Assembly (NCBI GenBank): GCA_003009755.1
Contig: PXUB01000029.1
Span: 13,946-77,945, forward strand
Reading direction: 5' to 3'
Source of the DNA: Thermoplasmatales archaeon SW_10_69_26
GTDB taxonomy: Archaea > Thermoplasmatota > SW-10-69-26
Length of the DNA: 64,000 nucleotides
Both the position numbers and the translations under genes were made by a program. The notes below the pieces were generated by a model, which was not told the origin of the DNA, searched no databases, and was given only the letters and a program-made list of their open reading frames with translations. This document shows, piece by piece, positions 1 through 8,156 of the stretch (its first letter is position 1; the number at the start of each line of letters is the position of its first letter).

Positions 1-1
1 C

Positions 2-58
2 TGCCAGGTCGGCGTCTTCTACGACGACAACGGCCACGACGACGCGCCGCTGCCGTGA
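2..58 (+). CDS. 3' end of a gene cut by the window edge
   Basis: Frame 2 is open from the window edge and stops at TGA 56-58, giving 18 residues ending DDAPLP. The acidic composition fits the proteins around it, and a TATA-like box for the next gene follows directly. Too little remains to name a family. Confidence 0.35.
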   Translation, partial: CQVGVFYDDNGHDDAPLP

Positions 59-111
59 GGCGGTCACACCGAACCGGTGAGCTTTTAGCCCGCGCAGGGC
101 CTCCCCCGGCC

Positions 112-384
112 ATGGCCATGGGACGCCTCCTGCGCGGCCTCACCGGGCTCGTCGCCTCCTCCGTCGTGCTCATCCTGCTCGGTCTCGTCTACTTCATCGT
201 GACCGCCTGGATCGTCTCCTTCGGCGTCGAGACGGTGATGGGCGCCACGCCCTCGGCCGATTTCGTCGCGCTGTCCGCCGCGCTGTTGTCGCTGGGCAGC
301 CTCGCCGGCTCCAGCTACTCGATGGGTGACCTCGGCTCCCAGGAGGCCGAGACGGACCGCTACGGGACCAGCGAGGTCGCCTGA
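112..384 (+). CDS. small integral membrane protein
   Basis: A 90-residue protein. Residues about 10-40 form a long hydrophobic stretch and residues about 50-70 a second, Ala/Ser/Leu-rich one; the C-terminus is hydrophilic and acidic. I start it at ATG 112 rather than at the longer upstream frame because a T-rich box (gcttttagc, 81-89) lies about 27 nt upstream, as expected for a leaderless archaeal transcript. ATG 118 is an alternative. No family was recognised. Confidence 0.6.
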   Translation: MAMGRLLRGLTGLVASSVVLILLGLVYFIVTAWIVSFGVETVMGATPSADFVALSAALLSLGSLAGSSYSMGDLGSQEAETDRYGTSEVA

Positions 385-421
385 GGGACAGCCTCGATCT
401 CGGGACCGGCGTGGCCGGGCC

Positions 422-763
422 GTGAACCAGGCCAAGCTGGGCCTGATCGTCGCCTTCGTGCTGGCCGCGCCCGTGACCGGGTGCGCCCAGGAGGCCGGCA
501 AACCAGTCCGGCGGCCTCGGCCCGCTCAGAACGTCAGCGTCTCGTCGTTGCGCTTGGCCTGGGAGACGAGGTCGCCGGCGCCGCCGAACTCGGCCCAGTC
601 GACGAGGTCGGCCTCCTCGATGCCGCGCGCGCCGGCGCACGGCTCGCAGACGATCGCGCTGCGGATCGCATCGTTCTCGCGGAGCGCGTCGAGCACCTCG
701 GCCACCGGGGGCAGGCCGGGCGCCGTCAGCTCGCCCAGCTCGGCGCGCTCGGTGCCGAGGTAG
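422..763 (+). pseudogene. possible lipoprotein signal-peptide remnant
   Basis: From GTG 422 the frame reads as a convincing lipoprotein signal peptide: a basic start, a hydrophobic run, and the lipobox PVTGC about residue 20. Beyond about residue 40 it runs antisense through the DsrE gene and looks like shadow coding. I read it as the 5' end of a lipoprotein gene whose body is lost. Low confidence. Confidence 0.25.
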
Positions 764-885
764 GTCGCCTCCTGCATGAGGAACAGGTCCACCTGCTCGC
801 CGTGACCCATCGCGCCCTTCGAGGCCACGAACGGGAGCACCGCTTTCGTCGCGTTGTCGGGACCGATGGTGGAGATGACGTGCAT
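526..885 (-). CDS. DsrE/DsrF-like family protein
   Basis: A 119-residue protein of the DsrE/DsrF fold, a family of small cytoplasmic proteins linked to sulfur relay. It has the N-terminal beta strand and Pro/Gly turn, a central 'VDLFLM' strand, and a cysteine-bearing loop (IVCEPCAGARG, about residues 78-88) where active DsrE proteins carry their sulfur-accepting cysteine. It ends NDETLTF. A T-rich box (gtttagg on the minus strand, near 913-919) is about 30 nt before ATG 885. There are no other Dsr genes nearby, so a role in dissimilatory sulfur metabolism is not implied. Confidence 0.75.
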   Translation of the reverse strand: MHVISTIGPDNATKAVLPFVASKGAMGHGEQVDLFLMQEATYLGTERAELGELTAPGLPPVAEVLDALRENDAIRSAIVCEPCAGARGIEEADLVDWAEFGGAGDLVSQAKRNDETLTF

Positions 886-929
886 GGGATCGGCGACCGA
901 AGGCGCGGGCGGCCTAAACGGTTGAGGGT

Positions 930-1286
930 GGGACCGTCGGTCCCGCGGTCACTGCGATGGGAACATCGAGCCCGGTCGACGGGTATCCAGCTATCGACGC
1001 CGGTGATCGCGCATGCACGGCCGCATCGCGTTCCCGTCTCACTGCGATGCGAGCATCGAGGCTAGCGGTATCCCCAAGCCTAGCGATGCTCGCAATTCGG
1101 ACGGGCTCGGCGGTTTCTGTGGTCGCCCGTCCTCTCGCCAGAGACCGCGTTCCCCGTCCCCGAGATCCCCGATGGCGGGCGGTCTCTGGCGATTCGTACG
1201 AACGCCTCGCCTGACGGCTCGCCGTTCGTACTCTCGGCGTGAAGTACCTCGAACGCTGCGGTCTACCCTTCTCGGTACTTCACGCC
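930..1286. repeat. array of distinct perfect inverted repeats between dsrE-like gene and fixX
   Basis: Five non-homologous inverted repeats follow one another. Arms are 930-935/939-944, 1049-1058/1084-1093 (GCGAGCATCG), 1136-1148/1179-1191 (CGCCAGAGACCGC), 1196-1204/1223-1231 (GTACGAACG) and 1236-1248/1274-1286 (GGCGTGAAGTACC). All arms are perfect matches. A direct repeat CACTGCGATGnGAnCATCGAG occurs at 951-971 and 1040-1060. The last hairpin overlaps the fixX stop codon, so in the fixX transcript it would fold across the 3' end and could act as a terminator or stability element. No reading frame in the 376 bases between the flanking genes looks coding. Confidence 0.8.
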
Positions 1287-1565
1287 GAACCCACCACGAG
1301 GATGGTTCCAGTCGACGCTGCCGGGGGTGCACACGATGTCGCAGGTGCCGCACTCCACGCAGTCCTCGTACTGGAACGTCATCTTGCCGTCGACGAGCGT
1401 GAAGCAGTTCACCGGGCACGAGTACATGCACATCCGGTGGGTGCACGTCTCGCAGATCTCGGGATCGATCGAGATGTGGGCGTGCTCCTCGTCGTCGAAG
1501 TTGTAGCTGGTCGCCCCCAGGCGTGCCTTGATGTCGAACTTCTCGTCGGTTAGTTGCTGGCTCAT
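1263..1565 (-). CDS. fixX: ferredoxin-like protein FixX
   Basis: A 100-residue ferredoxin of the FixX type, the small Fe-S partner of the FixC flavoprotein that passes electrons from electron-transfer flavoprotein towards quinone. Cysteines sit at 38, 41, 46, 50 and 54 and in a CxxCxxCxxxC array at 69-79. Its ATG overlaps the fixC stop (ATGA), so the two are translationally coupled. No fixA/fixB (ETF subunits) are in the window. The 3' end forms a perfect 13-bp hairpin with the DNA beyond the stop. Confidence 0.9.
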   Translation of the reverse strand: MSQQLTDEKFDIKARLGATSYNFDDEEHAHISIDPEICETCTHRMCMYSCPVNCFTLVDGKMTFQYEDCVECGTCDIVCTPGSVDWNHPRGGFGVKYREG

Positions 1566-2869
1566 AGGTTCTTCCCCGCGTTCAAGGCGTCCTTGATCAT
1601 CGTGAGCGGGCTCACGCCCTTCTCCTTCATCTGGTTGCGAACGACGTCCCGGGTCTTCTCCTTCGGCGTCTCATCCTGTGTGAACATTTCGGTGAACACC
1701 CCTTCCACTAATTCGGGGTACAGGTGGTGGATGCGTTGGTTCCAGACGACCTCCTCCATGTCGGAGAACCGCTGGAAGTCCTTCCAGATGTAGGACTGCT
1801 GCAGACGCCGCTTGTACTCCTGCATCGTCTTGCTGGAGAAGTCGCCGCGCTCCTTGGCATCGAGCACCGTCTCGGCGGCCCGGATGCCGGACCCGACGGC
1901 GTAGTTCATGCCCTGGATGACCATGCCGTTCGAGAAACAGAAGCCGGCCGCGTCGCCGACGAGCATCCAGCCGTCGCCGTGGCGCTTGTCGACGTAGTCG
2001 AGCCCGCCCTCGGGGATCAGGTGGGCCCCGTACTCGATCAGCTCGCCGCCCTCCAACAGCGGCTCGATCGAGGGGTGCAGCCGGAACTCCTCCATGATGT
2101 CGTGGCTGACCTTCTCCTGGTTCCACAGGCTCTCGACGCGGACGACCACGCCCAGGGAGATCGACTCCTTGTTCGTGTACAGGAAGCCGCCGGCCATGAC
2201 GTCGCCCTCGGTCCAGCCGCACACGTACTCGTGGGCGACGCCGGAGCTCCCGTCGACGTTGAACCGCTCGTCGATCGTGTCCTCGCCGAGCTCGACGATC
2301 TCCTTGATGCCGAGCGCGGCGTTCTCGATCGGGATCTTGTCGTCGGTCTCCTCGCGGAGCCCCATGTCGATGGACAGACGCGAGTTCGCGCCGTCGGCGA
2401 TGACGACCGCGTTCGCGCGGATCGTCTCGCCGGCCTGCTCGACGCCGACCGCCTTGCCGTCCTCGAAGACGACGGACTCGACGTTCACGCCCTCGACGAC
2501 CATGCCGCCTTGCTCCTCGACCTTCCCGGCGAACCAGGGATCGGTCTTGGCGCGCAGCACGATCCAGCCGGGGTGCGGGGGTTCACGCCATTCCCCCCGA
2601 TCGAAGTTCACACCGAAGTCCGAGCCCTCGGTCAACATGTGCACGCCCTTGCGGGTGACCGGGCGCTCCACGGGTGCCTCCTTGTACCAGTCCTCGCCGA
2701 CCAGGTCGTCGAGCTCGTGGCCCCAGATGACCCCTCCGGAGAGGTTCTTGGAGCCGATCGGTTTGCCCCGGTCGACGAGGAGGACGCTGGCCCCCTTCTC
2801 GGCCAGCCGGTAGGCGGCCGCGCAACCGCCCATGCCGGCGCCGACGACGATCGCGTCGAAATCGTCCAT
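1562..2869 (-). CDS. fixC: FAD-dependent oxidoreductase FixC (ETF-quinone oxidoreductase family)
   Basis: A 435-residue flavoprotein. The N-terminus has the dinucleotide-binding motif GAGMGGCAAA (residues about 10-19) and then the FixC/ETF-QO motif SKNLSGGVIWGH; a second FAD-contact motif, GDAAGFCFSNG, is near residue 305. It should accept electrons from ETF and deliver them to the membrane quinone pool, with FixX as the Fe-S partner. Length matches bacterial FixC. First gene of the fixCX operon; the region upstream holds only a decayed reading frame. Confidence 0.92.
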   Translation of the reverse strand: MDDFDAIVVGAGMGGCAAAYRLAEKGASVLLVDRGKPIGSKNLSGGVIWGHELDDLVGEDWYKEAPVERPVTRKGVHMLTEGSDFGVNFDRGEWREPPHPGWIVLRAKTDPWFAGKVEEQGGMVVEGVNVESVVFEDGKAVGVEQAGETIRANAVVIADGANSRLSIDMGLREETDDKIPIENAALGIKEIVELGEDTIDERFNVDGSSGVAHEYVCGWTEGDVMAGGFLYTNKESISLGVVVRVESLWNQEKVSHDIMEEFRLHPSIEPLLEGGELIEYGAHLIPEGGLDYVDKRHGDGWMLVGDAAGFCFSNGMVIQGMNYAVGSGIRAAETVLDAKERGDFSSKTMQEYKRRLQQSYIWKDFQRFSDMEEVVWNQRIHHLYPELVEGVFTEMFTQDETPKEKTRDVVRNQMKEKGVSPLTMIKDALNAGKNL

Positions 2870-2896
2870 CGTGTGCCTCTACGTGGCTCGGTCATT

Positions 2897-3222
2897 TCAG
2901 TACTGCGCTGGGGAGCACCTGCGCGGTCCCCGTTCGGCCCAGCCTCTGCCGGGCCGTGCCCCCAACCCGGCTCGGCCGCCGACCTCGAGCAACCGGTCGG
3001 TCCGGCCGACCTTGACGCCCTCCTGCCAGATCGCCTCGACCGCGGCCTCGTGGTGGGCCCGGAACCGGTCTGGACCCCGCCGGCGAGCGTGCTCCCCGCC
3101 GACCAGGATGCGGCGCGTGTTCGGGGACCGGCGGCCCGTAGAAGGTCTCCCCCAGCTCCTCGGCGAGCCGACCGGTTGCCCACCCAGCTCCAGGCACGGT
3201 TGTCATCGAAGAAGACGTACAT
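2897..3222 (-). pseudogene. decayed gene with frameshift, family unknown
   Basis: Starting at ATG 3222 the frame reads FFDDNRAWSWVGN. Sensible, acidic coding then continues only by changing frame (AEELGETFYGPP, then GEHARRRGPDRFRAHHEAA and EAIWQEGVKVGRTDRLLEVGG) and stops at 2897-2899. The pieces join into one plausible protein of about 105 residues if one or two indels are allowed. No family recognised. The gap between fixC and the DUF1097-like gene holds nothing else I can support. Confidence 0.4.
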
Positions 3223-3330
3223 CCGAGGCGAGGGGGTCACGGTAACCCACATCTGCGCCGAAGGCCTCGAACACCGGGTGAGGTCGCGGCAACCGGGACC
3301 CTGAAGTCCCACCCTGCCTTCGCCGGCACG

Positions 3331-3855
3331 ATGACCTCCCAGGCCTCCGAGGACGGCCGAGCCCTCGCCCTGGCCGTCGTGTTCGGCCTGCTGTCCGTGC
3401 CCTGGACGTTCGGTTTCGAGCTCGTCCCCGGGCTGCCGCTGTGGCCCGCGTTCGTGGCCTCGGCCAGCGTCTTCGCCGCCGGCGGCGGTGCCGACGGGTT
3501 CGCCCGCAGCCTCACGAACAACGCGCTCGGCGCTGGCTACGCTGCGGCCACGCTGCTCGTCGTCGCTTGGGCCGGTGCCGGCATCGGCGGGCTCAGCCTC
3601 GCCGTGGGCGCGTTCATGTTCCTCGCCAGCCTGCACGCGCTCGTCGACGCGCTGTCGTTCACGCCGGCCGTGTTCCTCGGCTACGCCTCGCTGTTCGGCG
3701 TGGACGCCGGGATCTACGGTCTCGTGTGGGCCGGGCTGGCCGGGACGCTGACGGCCGCCCTGGCTGCGATGGCGATCGGGGCCGGGCTCGGGTGGCTAGC
3801 CGAGACGCTCGCTGACCGGCTGGCCGCCCTTACAACACCAGGTCGTCGAACGTGA
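3331..3855 (+). CDS. DUF1097-like membrane protein
   Basis: A 174-residue hydrophobic protein with about five to six membrane segments, little charge between them, and repeated Gly/Ala-rich helices. The pattern, including the AGGGADGFARSLTNN loop, resembles the DUF1097 family, whose function is unknown. Starts at ATG 3331. Its 3' end overlaps the convergent nicotinamidase gene by 26 bp. Confidence 0.6.
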   Translation: MTSQASEDGRALALAVVFGLLSVPWTFGFELVPGLPLWPAFVASASVFAAGGGADGFARSLTNNALGAGYAAATLLVVAWAGAGIGGLSLAVGAFMFLASLHALVDALSFTPAVFLGYASLFGVDAGIYGLVWAGLAGTLTAALAAMAIGAGLGWLAETLADRLAALTTPGRRT

Positions 3856-4411
3856 GTCCGATCGCGCCCTGCTCGAGCAGGTGCGCGATCGCCTGCTCGC
3901 CGTCGTCGGGGTCGACCGGCTTGAACGCGTCCATCAGCAGGAACACGTCGTAGCCGTGGTCGAGGGCGTCCTGGGCCGTGTTCTTCACGCAGTACTCGGT
4001 CGTGAGGCCACCGACGAACACGCGCTCGACGTCGTTGTCCTGCAGGAAGGCGTCCAGATCCGGACCGCCCTCGAACGCGCTGTAGTCCTCCTCGTCGGCG
4101 TCTCGGCCCTTCTTGACGTGGTGGGTGTCGGCGGGCAGCTCGAGATCGGGGTGGTACTCGGCTCCCTGGGACCCCTGCAGGCAGTGCGGGGGCCAGGGGC
4201 CGCCCTCGCCCTCGAAGGACATGTGATCCTCCGGATGCCAGTCCCGGGAGGCGGCGATCGGCAGCTCGGCCCGGTGGAAGTGCGTGATGTACTCGTTCAG
4301 CGGCGGAACGACCTTGTCCCCGTCCGGCGCGGCCAAGGCTCCGCCGGGCGTGAAGTCGCTTTGCACGTCCACGACGATCAGCGCGTCACCGCCGGTGATG
4401 GAGGCGCGCAT
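3830..4411 (-). CDS. pncA: nicotinamidase, isochorismatase family
   Basis: A 193-residue cytoplasmic hydrolase that converts nicotinamide to nicotinate for NAD salvage. The catalytic triad is visible: Asp in VVDVQSDF (about residue 15), Lys in HHVKKGRD (about 100) and Cys in TTEYCVKNTAQDA (about 142). The metal-binding motif SRDWHPEDH is at about 55-63. Length is normal for archaeal PncA. It converges on and slightly overlaps the membrane protein gene. Confidence 0.93.
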   Translation of the reverse strand: MRASITGGDALIVVDVQSDFTPGGALAAPDGDKVVPPLNEYITHFHRAELPIAASRDWHPEDHMSFEGEGGPWPPHCLQGSQGAEYHPDLELPADTHHVKKGRDADEEDYSAFEGGPDLDAFLQDNDVERVFVGGLTTEYCVKNTAQDALDHGYDVFLLMDAFKPVDPDDGEQAIAHLLEQGAIGLTFDDLVL

Positions 4412-4446
4412 CGGAGGTCACCACCCGTGCTAGGGGGGTCGCAGGG

Positions 4447-4683
4447 CTAAATAGCCTGCGCCGACCGCTGGCGACGCCACGCCCGCGCCTCGCGGACCCC
4501 GCCACCGAACAGCAGGCTGAACGCGATCGGCGGGACCAGCGTCGCCGCGGCCAGCTGGCCGCGCAGGAGCCGAGCGACCGCAGCCGGCACCGTCCACACG
4601 AGGAACGCCGCGAGGACGAACAAGCCCCCCGCTGCCAACCCGTGCAGGTGAGCCCGCCGACGGTCGATGGCCGGATCGGTCAC
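4447..4683 (-). CDS. small two-helix membrane protein
   Basis: Starting at GTG 4683 (VTDPAIDRRRAH) it encodes 78 residues with two hydrophobic helices (GLFVLAAFLVWTVPAAV and AAATLVPPIAFSLLFGG) and a basic C-terminus. The longer frame reaching 4749 would add a Cys-rich N-terminus that looks non-coding. Lies just upstream of nicotinamidase in the same direction, 35 bp apart. No family recognised. Confidence 0.5.
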   Translation of the reverse strand: MTDPAIDRRRAHLHGLAAGGLFVLAAFLVWTVPAAVARLLRGQLAAATLVPPIAFSLLFGGGVREARAWRRQRSAQAI

Positions 4684-4790
4684 GCTATCCAGATGACCGC
4701 GACAGCACTTCAACCCCTCGCCGTCCCCCCAAGGCCCCACCTGGCCCACGTGGTGAACGCCTCGACCGCGGCTTGGCTCTCCCGGCCCGG

Positions 4791-4956
4791 CTGTCTGGTT
4801 AAGCAGGGGCCGCGGAGGACACGAGGGATCGCCAAGGCCACGAAGGGCCTGTGCACTCGCCGCCGGGCGGCGTTGTCACGGCAGCTGCTCCCCGTTGTGC
4901 CCTGGCGTCCCTTCGCGTACTTGGTGGTCCCCCCCCCGTTTCTTATCCTTACAGCG
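4791..4956 (-). repeat. 165-bp dispersed repeat, copy 1 (inverted)
   Basis: Reverse complement of the repeat at 39572-39735 and 56461-56624. On the minus strand it begins gctgtaaggataagaaa, passes through the GGCCACGAAGG-type core, and ends with CTGC.TAA followed by CAGACAG. It fills the 5' region of sufS, so the sufS promoter may lie inside it (tttcttatcc, 4939-4948). Confidence 0.85.
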
Positions 4957-5016
4957 CGGCTCCCCCGGGACCCACACTTGAAGTACGAGGCTGACCCATC
5001 CCAGGACGGGCCCGAG

Positions 5017-6273
5017 GTGGACGACCTGCTCGATGCCGAGCTCGTGGACGCGATCCGCAAGGACTTCCCCATCCTGGATCGGAAGATGAGGGAGGACCAG
5101 CGGCTCGTCTACCTCGACAACGCAGCGACCTCGCAACGCCCCACGCAGGTCGTCGAGGCGATGCGCCGCTACCAGCAGGAGTCCAACGCCAACGTCCACC
5201 GCGGGATCCACCAGCTCGCCGAGGAGGCCACCGAGACCTACGAGCAGGCCCACGCGGACGTCGCCGCGTTCGTCGGCGCCGAGGGCATGGAGTGCGTGGC
5301 GTTCACGAAGAACACGACCGAGGCGATCAACCTCGTCGCGCAGGGATGGGGTCTCACCAACCTGGAGCCCGAGGACGCGATCCTCGTCACCGAGCTCGAG
5401 CACCACGCCAACCTGGTGCCCTGGCAACAGGTCGCCGACCGCACCGGCGCCGAGCTGCGCCACGTGGCCCTCACCGACGACGGCCGCTTGGACCGGGCCT
5501 CGTTCCACGACCAGCTCGACGAGGACGTGGCCCTGCTCGCCGTCAGCCAGGTCAGCAACGTGCTCGGCACCGTGAACCCGGTCGAGGCGATGACCGAGGC
5601 CGCCCACGACGTGGACGCCCGCGTGCTCGTCGACGCCGCCCAATCCGTGCCCCACATGCCCGTCGACGTCGGCGAGATCGGCTGCGATTGGTTGACGTTC
5701 TCGGGCCACAAGATGTTGGGCCCGACCGGCATCGGTGTGCTCGCGGGGCGCCGCGAGGCGCTCGAGGAGACCGAGCCGCTGTTGTTCGGCGGCGAGATGA
5801 TCCGCCGCGTCACCAAGGACGAGGCCGAGTGGGCCGAGATGCCGTGGTGCTTCGAGGCCGGCACGCCCCCGATGACGGAAGCTGTGGGTCTCTCGCAAGC
5901 GATCGACTACGTGGAACGCATCGGCCGCGAGGCGATCCACGAGCACAGCCGCGAGCTGGCGGCCCGCTGCCAGCGACGCCTCGAGGAGGTCGGCTGCGAG
6001 GTCTACGGGCCCGCGCCCGAGCACCGCAGCGCGCTGGTGAGCTTCAACGTGCCCGGCATCCACCCGCACGATCTCGCCAGCATCATCGACGACGACGGGG
6101 TCGCGATCCGCGCCGGTCACCACTGCGCGATGCCGCTGATGGACCACCTGGGCGTGGCGGCCACCGCCAGGGCCAGCTTCTACATCTATAACACGGAGGA
6201 GGACATTGACGTGCTCGTGAACGGGATCGAACGCGCCGAAGAGGTCATGAGCGTCGAGGAGGACGGCCGGTGA
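5017..6273 (+). CDS. sufS: cysteine desulfurase SufS
   Basis: A PLP-dependent desulfurase of about 418 residues that takes sulfur from cysteine for Fe-S assembly. The PLP lysine is in SGHKMLGPTGIG and the catalytic cysteine in RAGHHCAMP, both typical of the SufS group; HHANLVPW is also present. I chose GTG 5017 because upstream residues are not conserved and come partly from a dispersed repeat; TTG 4978 is an alternative. The stop overlaps the sufU start (GTGA), indicating an operon. Confidence 0.95.
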   Translation: MDDLLDAELVDAIRKDFPILDRKMREDQRLVYLDNAATSQRPTQVVEAMRRYQQESNANVHRGIHQLAEEATETYEQAHADVAAFVGAEGMECVAFTKNTTEAINLVAQGWGLTNLEPEDAILVTELEHHANLVPWQQVADRTGAELRHVALTDDGRLDRASFHDQLDEDVALLAVSQVSNVLGTVNPVEAMTEAAHDVDARVLVDAAQSVPHMPVDVGEIGCDWLTFSGHKMLGPTGIGVLAGRREALEETEPLLFGGEMIRRVTKDEAEWAEMPWCFEAGTPPMTEAVGLSQAIDYVERIGREAIHEHSRELAARCQRRLEEVGCEVYGPAPEHRSALVSFNVPGIHPHDLASIIDDDGVAIRAGHHCAMPLMDHLGVAATARASFYIYNTEEDIDVLVNGIERAEEVMSVEEDGR

Positions 6274-6692
6274 GCGACAGCGGCTCTTCGATGTACCGTC
6301 AGGACATCCTCGAGCACTACAAGAACCCGGACAACTTCGGGACGCTGGAACCTCACACGCTCGCGCACAACGGCGAGAACCCGCTTTGCGGGGACACGCT
6401 CGAGATCACGCTGAACCTCGGCGACGACGGTACGATCGAGGCCGCCCGCTTCGAGGGCCAAGGCTGCGCGATCTCGCAGGCCGCCACCGACATCCTGCTC
6501 GGCCGGATCGAGGAGATGGAGGCCGACGAAGTGCTCTCCATGGACGAGGACCAACTGCTCGACGTCCTCGGCATCGACGTCTCCCCGCTGCGCGTCAAGT
6601 GCGCCTGCCTGCCGCTCGTCACCGTGCAGGACGGCATCGAGATCCACCGCGGCACGATGGACCCGGTGGACGTCACCCGGACCGAGGATTGA
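6270..6692 (+). CDS. sufU: SufU/NifU-like Fe-S scaffold or sulfur-transfer protein
   Basis: A 140-residue NifU N-terminal-domain protein. Conserved cysteines lie in NPLCGD, GQGCAISQ and VKCACLPL, and the NFGTLE motif precedes the first. It receives sulfur from SufS, with which it is co-transcribed (4-bp overlap). The SufS-SufU pairing is the Gram-positive type of SUF system. Start is GTG 6270. Confidence 0.92.
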   Translation: MSDSGSSMYRQDILEHYKNPDNFGTLEPHTLAHNGENPLCGDTLEITLNLGDDGTIEAARFEGQGCAISQAATDILLGRIEEMEADEVLSMDEDQLLDVLGIDVSPLRVKCACLPLVTVQDGIEIHRGTMDPVDVTRTED

Positions 6693-6705
6693 GCGATCGC
6701 GATCG

Positions 6706-6748
6706 GCGCGGACCACACAGAGCCACGGAAACACAGAGGCACAGAGGG
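6706..6748 (+). repeat. CACAGAG-type repeat, left copy
   Basis: Contains GGACCACACAGAGCCAC followed by ACACAGAGGCACAGAGG. An inverted, nearly identical copy is at 8157-8208. Short CACAGAG-type repeats are dispersed in many environmental genomes; their function is unknown. Here the pair brackets a 1.5-kb segment. Confidence 0.8.
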
Positions 6749-6979
6749 AAACCCGATCGAGTCGTCTAGCTCGCTGGTCGTCCCACCCGTCATGCGGACG
6801 AGGGCCGTCATGGCGGCCAGGTCGGTCACGACCGAGCGGGCGAGCTCGTAGCCGTCGACCAAGTCGTCGGGAAACACGACGCCGACGCGGTCCTCGACGA
6901 AGGCCTGCTGGTCGGCGATGAACTCCTCGATGCGGTCGTCGGTGAGGTCCTCGGTCGTGAACCCCATCCGGCCGCGCAC
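6749..6979 (-). pseudogene. gene truncated at its 3' end by the CACAGAG repeat
   Basis: From about 6979 the minus strand reads well-behaved, acidic sequence (MGFTTEDLTDDRIEEF, later VFPDDLVDGYELARSVV). It loses protein-like character at TSELDDSIGF, where it enters the repeat, and then runs antisense through sufU without a stop. I infer that the original 3' end was lost when the repeat arrived. Upstream residues (LSDLRTTVHRVRGR) suggest the true start may also be missing. Family unknown. Confidence 0.45.
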
Positions 6980-7158
6980 GCGGTGGACGGTGGTGCGGAG
7001 GTCGCTCAGCGCCGGTGCCTCCCGCGGTGGGCTATCACGGGAGAGGAGTGGGCGGAGAGGGTGAAGAAGGATTCAGAACAGGAGAACCCCCGATTGGGAG
7101 CCTCGGCCCGAATTGCTGGGAAGGGGTTTAGAACGCGGCCGCCGCGTGTACCAAGCTG

Positions 7159-7806
7159 ATGATCAGACGGTTGGCTCTCGTCGCCATGCTCGTTTCGGTA
7201 GCGATGGGGGGATGCCTCACCGAACCCGGCAACGTCCGCTGGTCCAACCGGATCGTCGATGGGGAGGGGGTATTCTCCCCGGGGGAAACGATGCGGTTCG
7301 AGGTGACGAACGACGTATCTGGTCCGGGACAGTTCTCGTGGGATTTCGGTGACGGTAACGTTGCCACAGGGAGGACTGTCGAGCATACTTGGTCGAGCCC
7401 TGGAAGCTATCTGGTCACCGTCGAATCTTGGATGGGCTCGTCCATGGCGAGGATCGGGGTCGCCAATGAGACCGAGATCAGTGGGTTCGCTCCACTATCT
7501 GGCGGCCATGCGTCCGGGACGGTGAACAATTCATCGTCCCGCACGCTCGAACTGGATGAGCGGAACGAACGAACAGCAGCGAAGCTCGAATTCGATCGAG
7601 GTGGACCGACGAACCGCTACGAAGGCCGTCTGGTCGCTCCGAACGGTTCGGTCGTCAAGGCGGCCTGCTGTCCTACTTCCGAGTTAACCGTGACTGTCGA
7701 ACGACCTCTGCCGCCGGGCGAGTATGTGCTGGAGGTTGGGACCAGAGAGGGGGCCCCAAGTGATTACGCCGGACAGATCGAGATCCTTTACGAAAACCCG
7801 CCATGA
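7159..7806 (+). CDS. PKD-domain lipoprotein
   Basis: A 215-residue secreted lipoprotein. The signal peptide ends in lipobox VAMGGC (Cys about residue 19). Residues about 45-95 form a PKD domain with the hallmark WDFGDG and the closing HTWSSPGSYLVTV; the rest is a beta-rich domain with CC near residue 170. PKD domains usually mediate extracellular binding. The gene uses more A/T at third codon positions than its neighbours and lies inside a repeat-bracketed segment, so recent acquisition is plausible. Confidence 0.8.
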   Translation: MIRRLALVAMLVSVAMGGCLTEPGNVRWSNRIVDGEGVFSPGETMRFEVTNDVSGPGQFSWDFGDGNVATGRTVEHTWSSPGSYLVTVESWMGSSMARIGVANETEISGFAPLSGGHASGTVNNSSSRTLELDERNERTAAKLEFDRGGPTNRYEGRLVAPNGSVVKAACCPTSELTVTVERPLPPGEYVLEVGTREGAPSDYAGQIEILYENPP

Positions 7807-7908
7807 TTTCTTGAATCCACGGCCGGCCGGATCAGGGGCTGGAGAAGATAAGAAAGGAAAGGAGGGGGAGGGCCGGCCCCCTCCCCGCGAAGCGTTGCTG
7901 CCGGAACG

Positions 7909-8139
7909 CTATGCGCACATACCGTTCACATCGTGGGCGCAGGGGTATTCTCCCGTGTTCCCGATCTCGTCGAACTCAAGGCCGCTATACTTATCGCCAT
8001 CGCGCGAAAGGACAGTGTCGAGGTGGTAGGAGCGGTGATCGGCGTACCAGCCCCAGTCGACGTACCAGACGTCCCCGTCGGGTTTCGGGTCGCTCTCGAC
8101 CTGAGGACATGCCGGCCGCCTACGCCTGCACTGAATCAT
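7909..8139 (-). pseudogene. 3' fragment of an unknown gene
   Basis: The minus frame reads GDVWYVDWGWYADHRSYHLD, continues to a Cys-containing end (CAHDVNGMCA) and stops at 7909. The aromatic, acidic sequence looks genuinely coding, but the N-terminal part (MIQCRRRRPACPQ) does not, and the CACAGAG repeat lies just upstream. It appears to be the C-terminal remnant of a gene cut off at the repeat. Between it and the lipoprotein (7807-7908) is a G-rich/C-rich inverted repeat that might terminate transcription. Confidence 0.45.
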
Positions 8140-8156
8140 GGATCTCTACGCCTCCC

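Noticed and set aside
1724-3304. 526-codon open frame antisense to fixC
   Set aside because: Antisense of fixC, with no recognisable motif.
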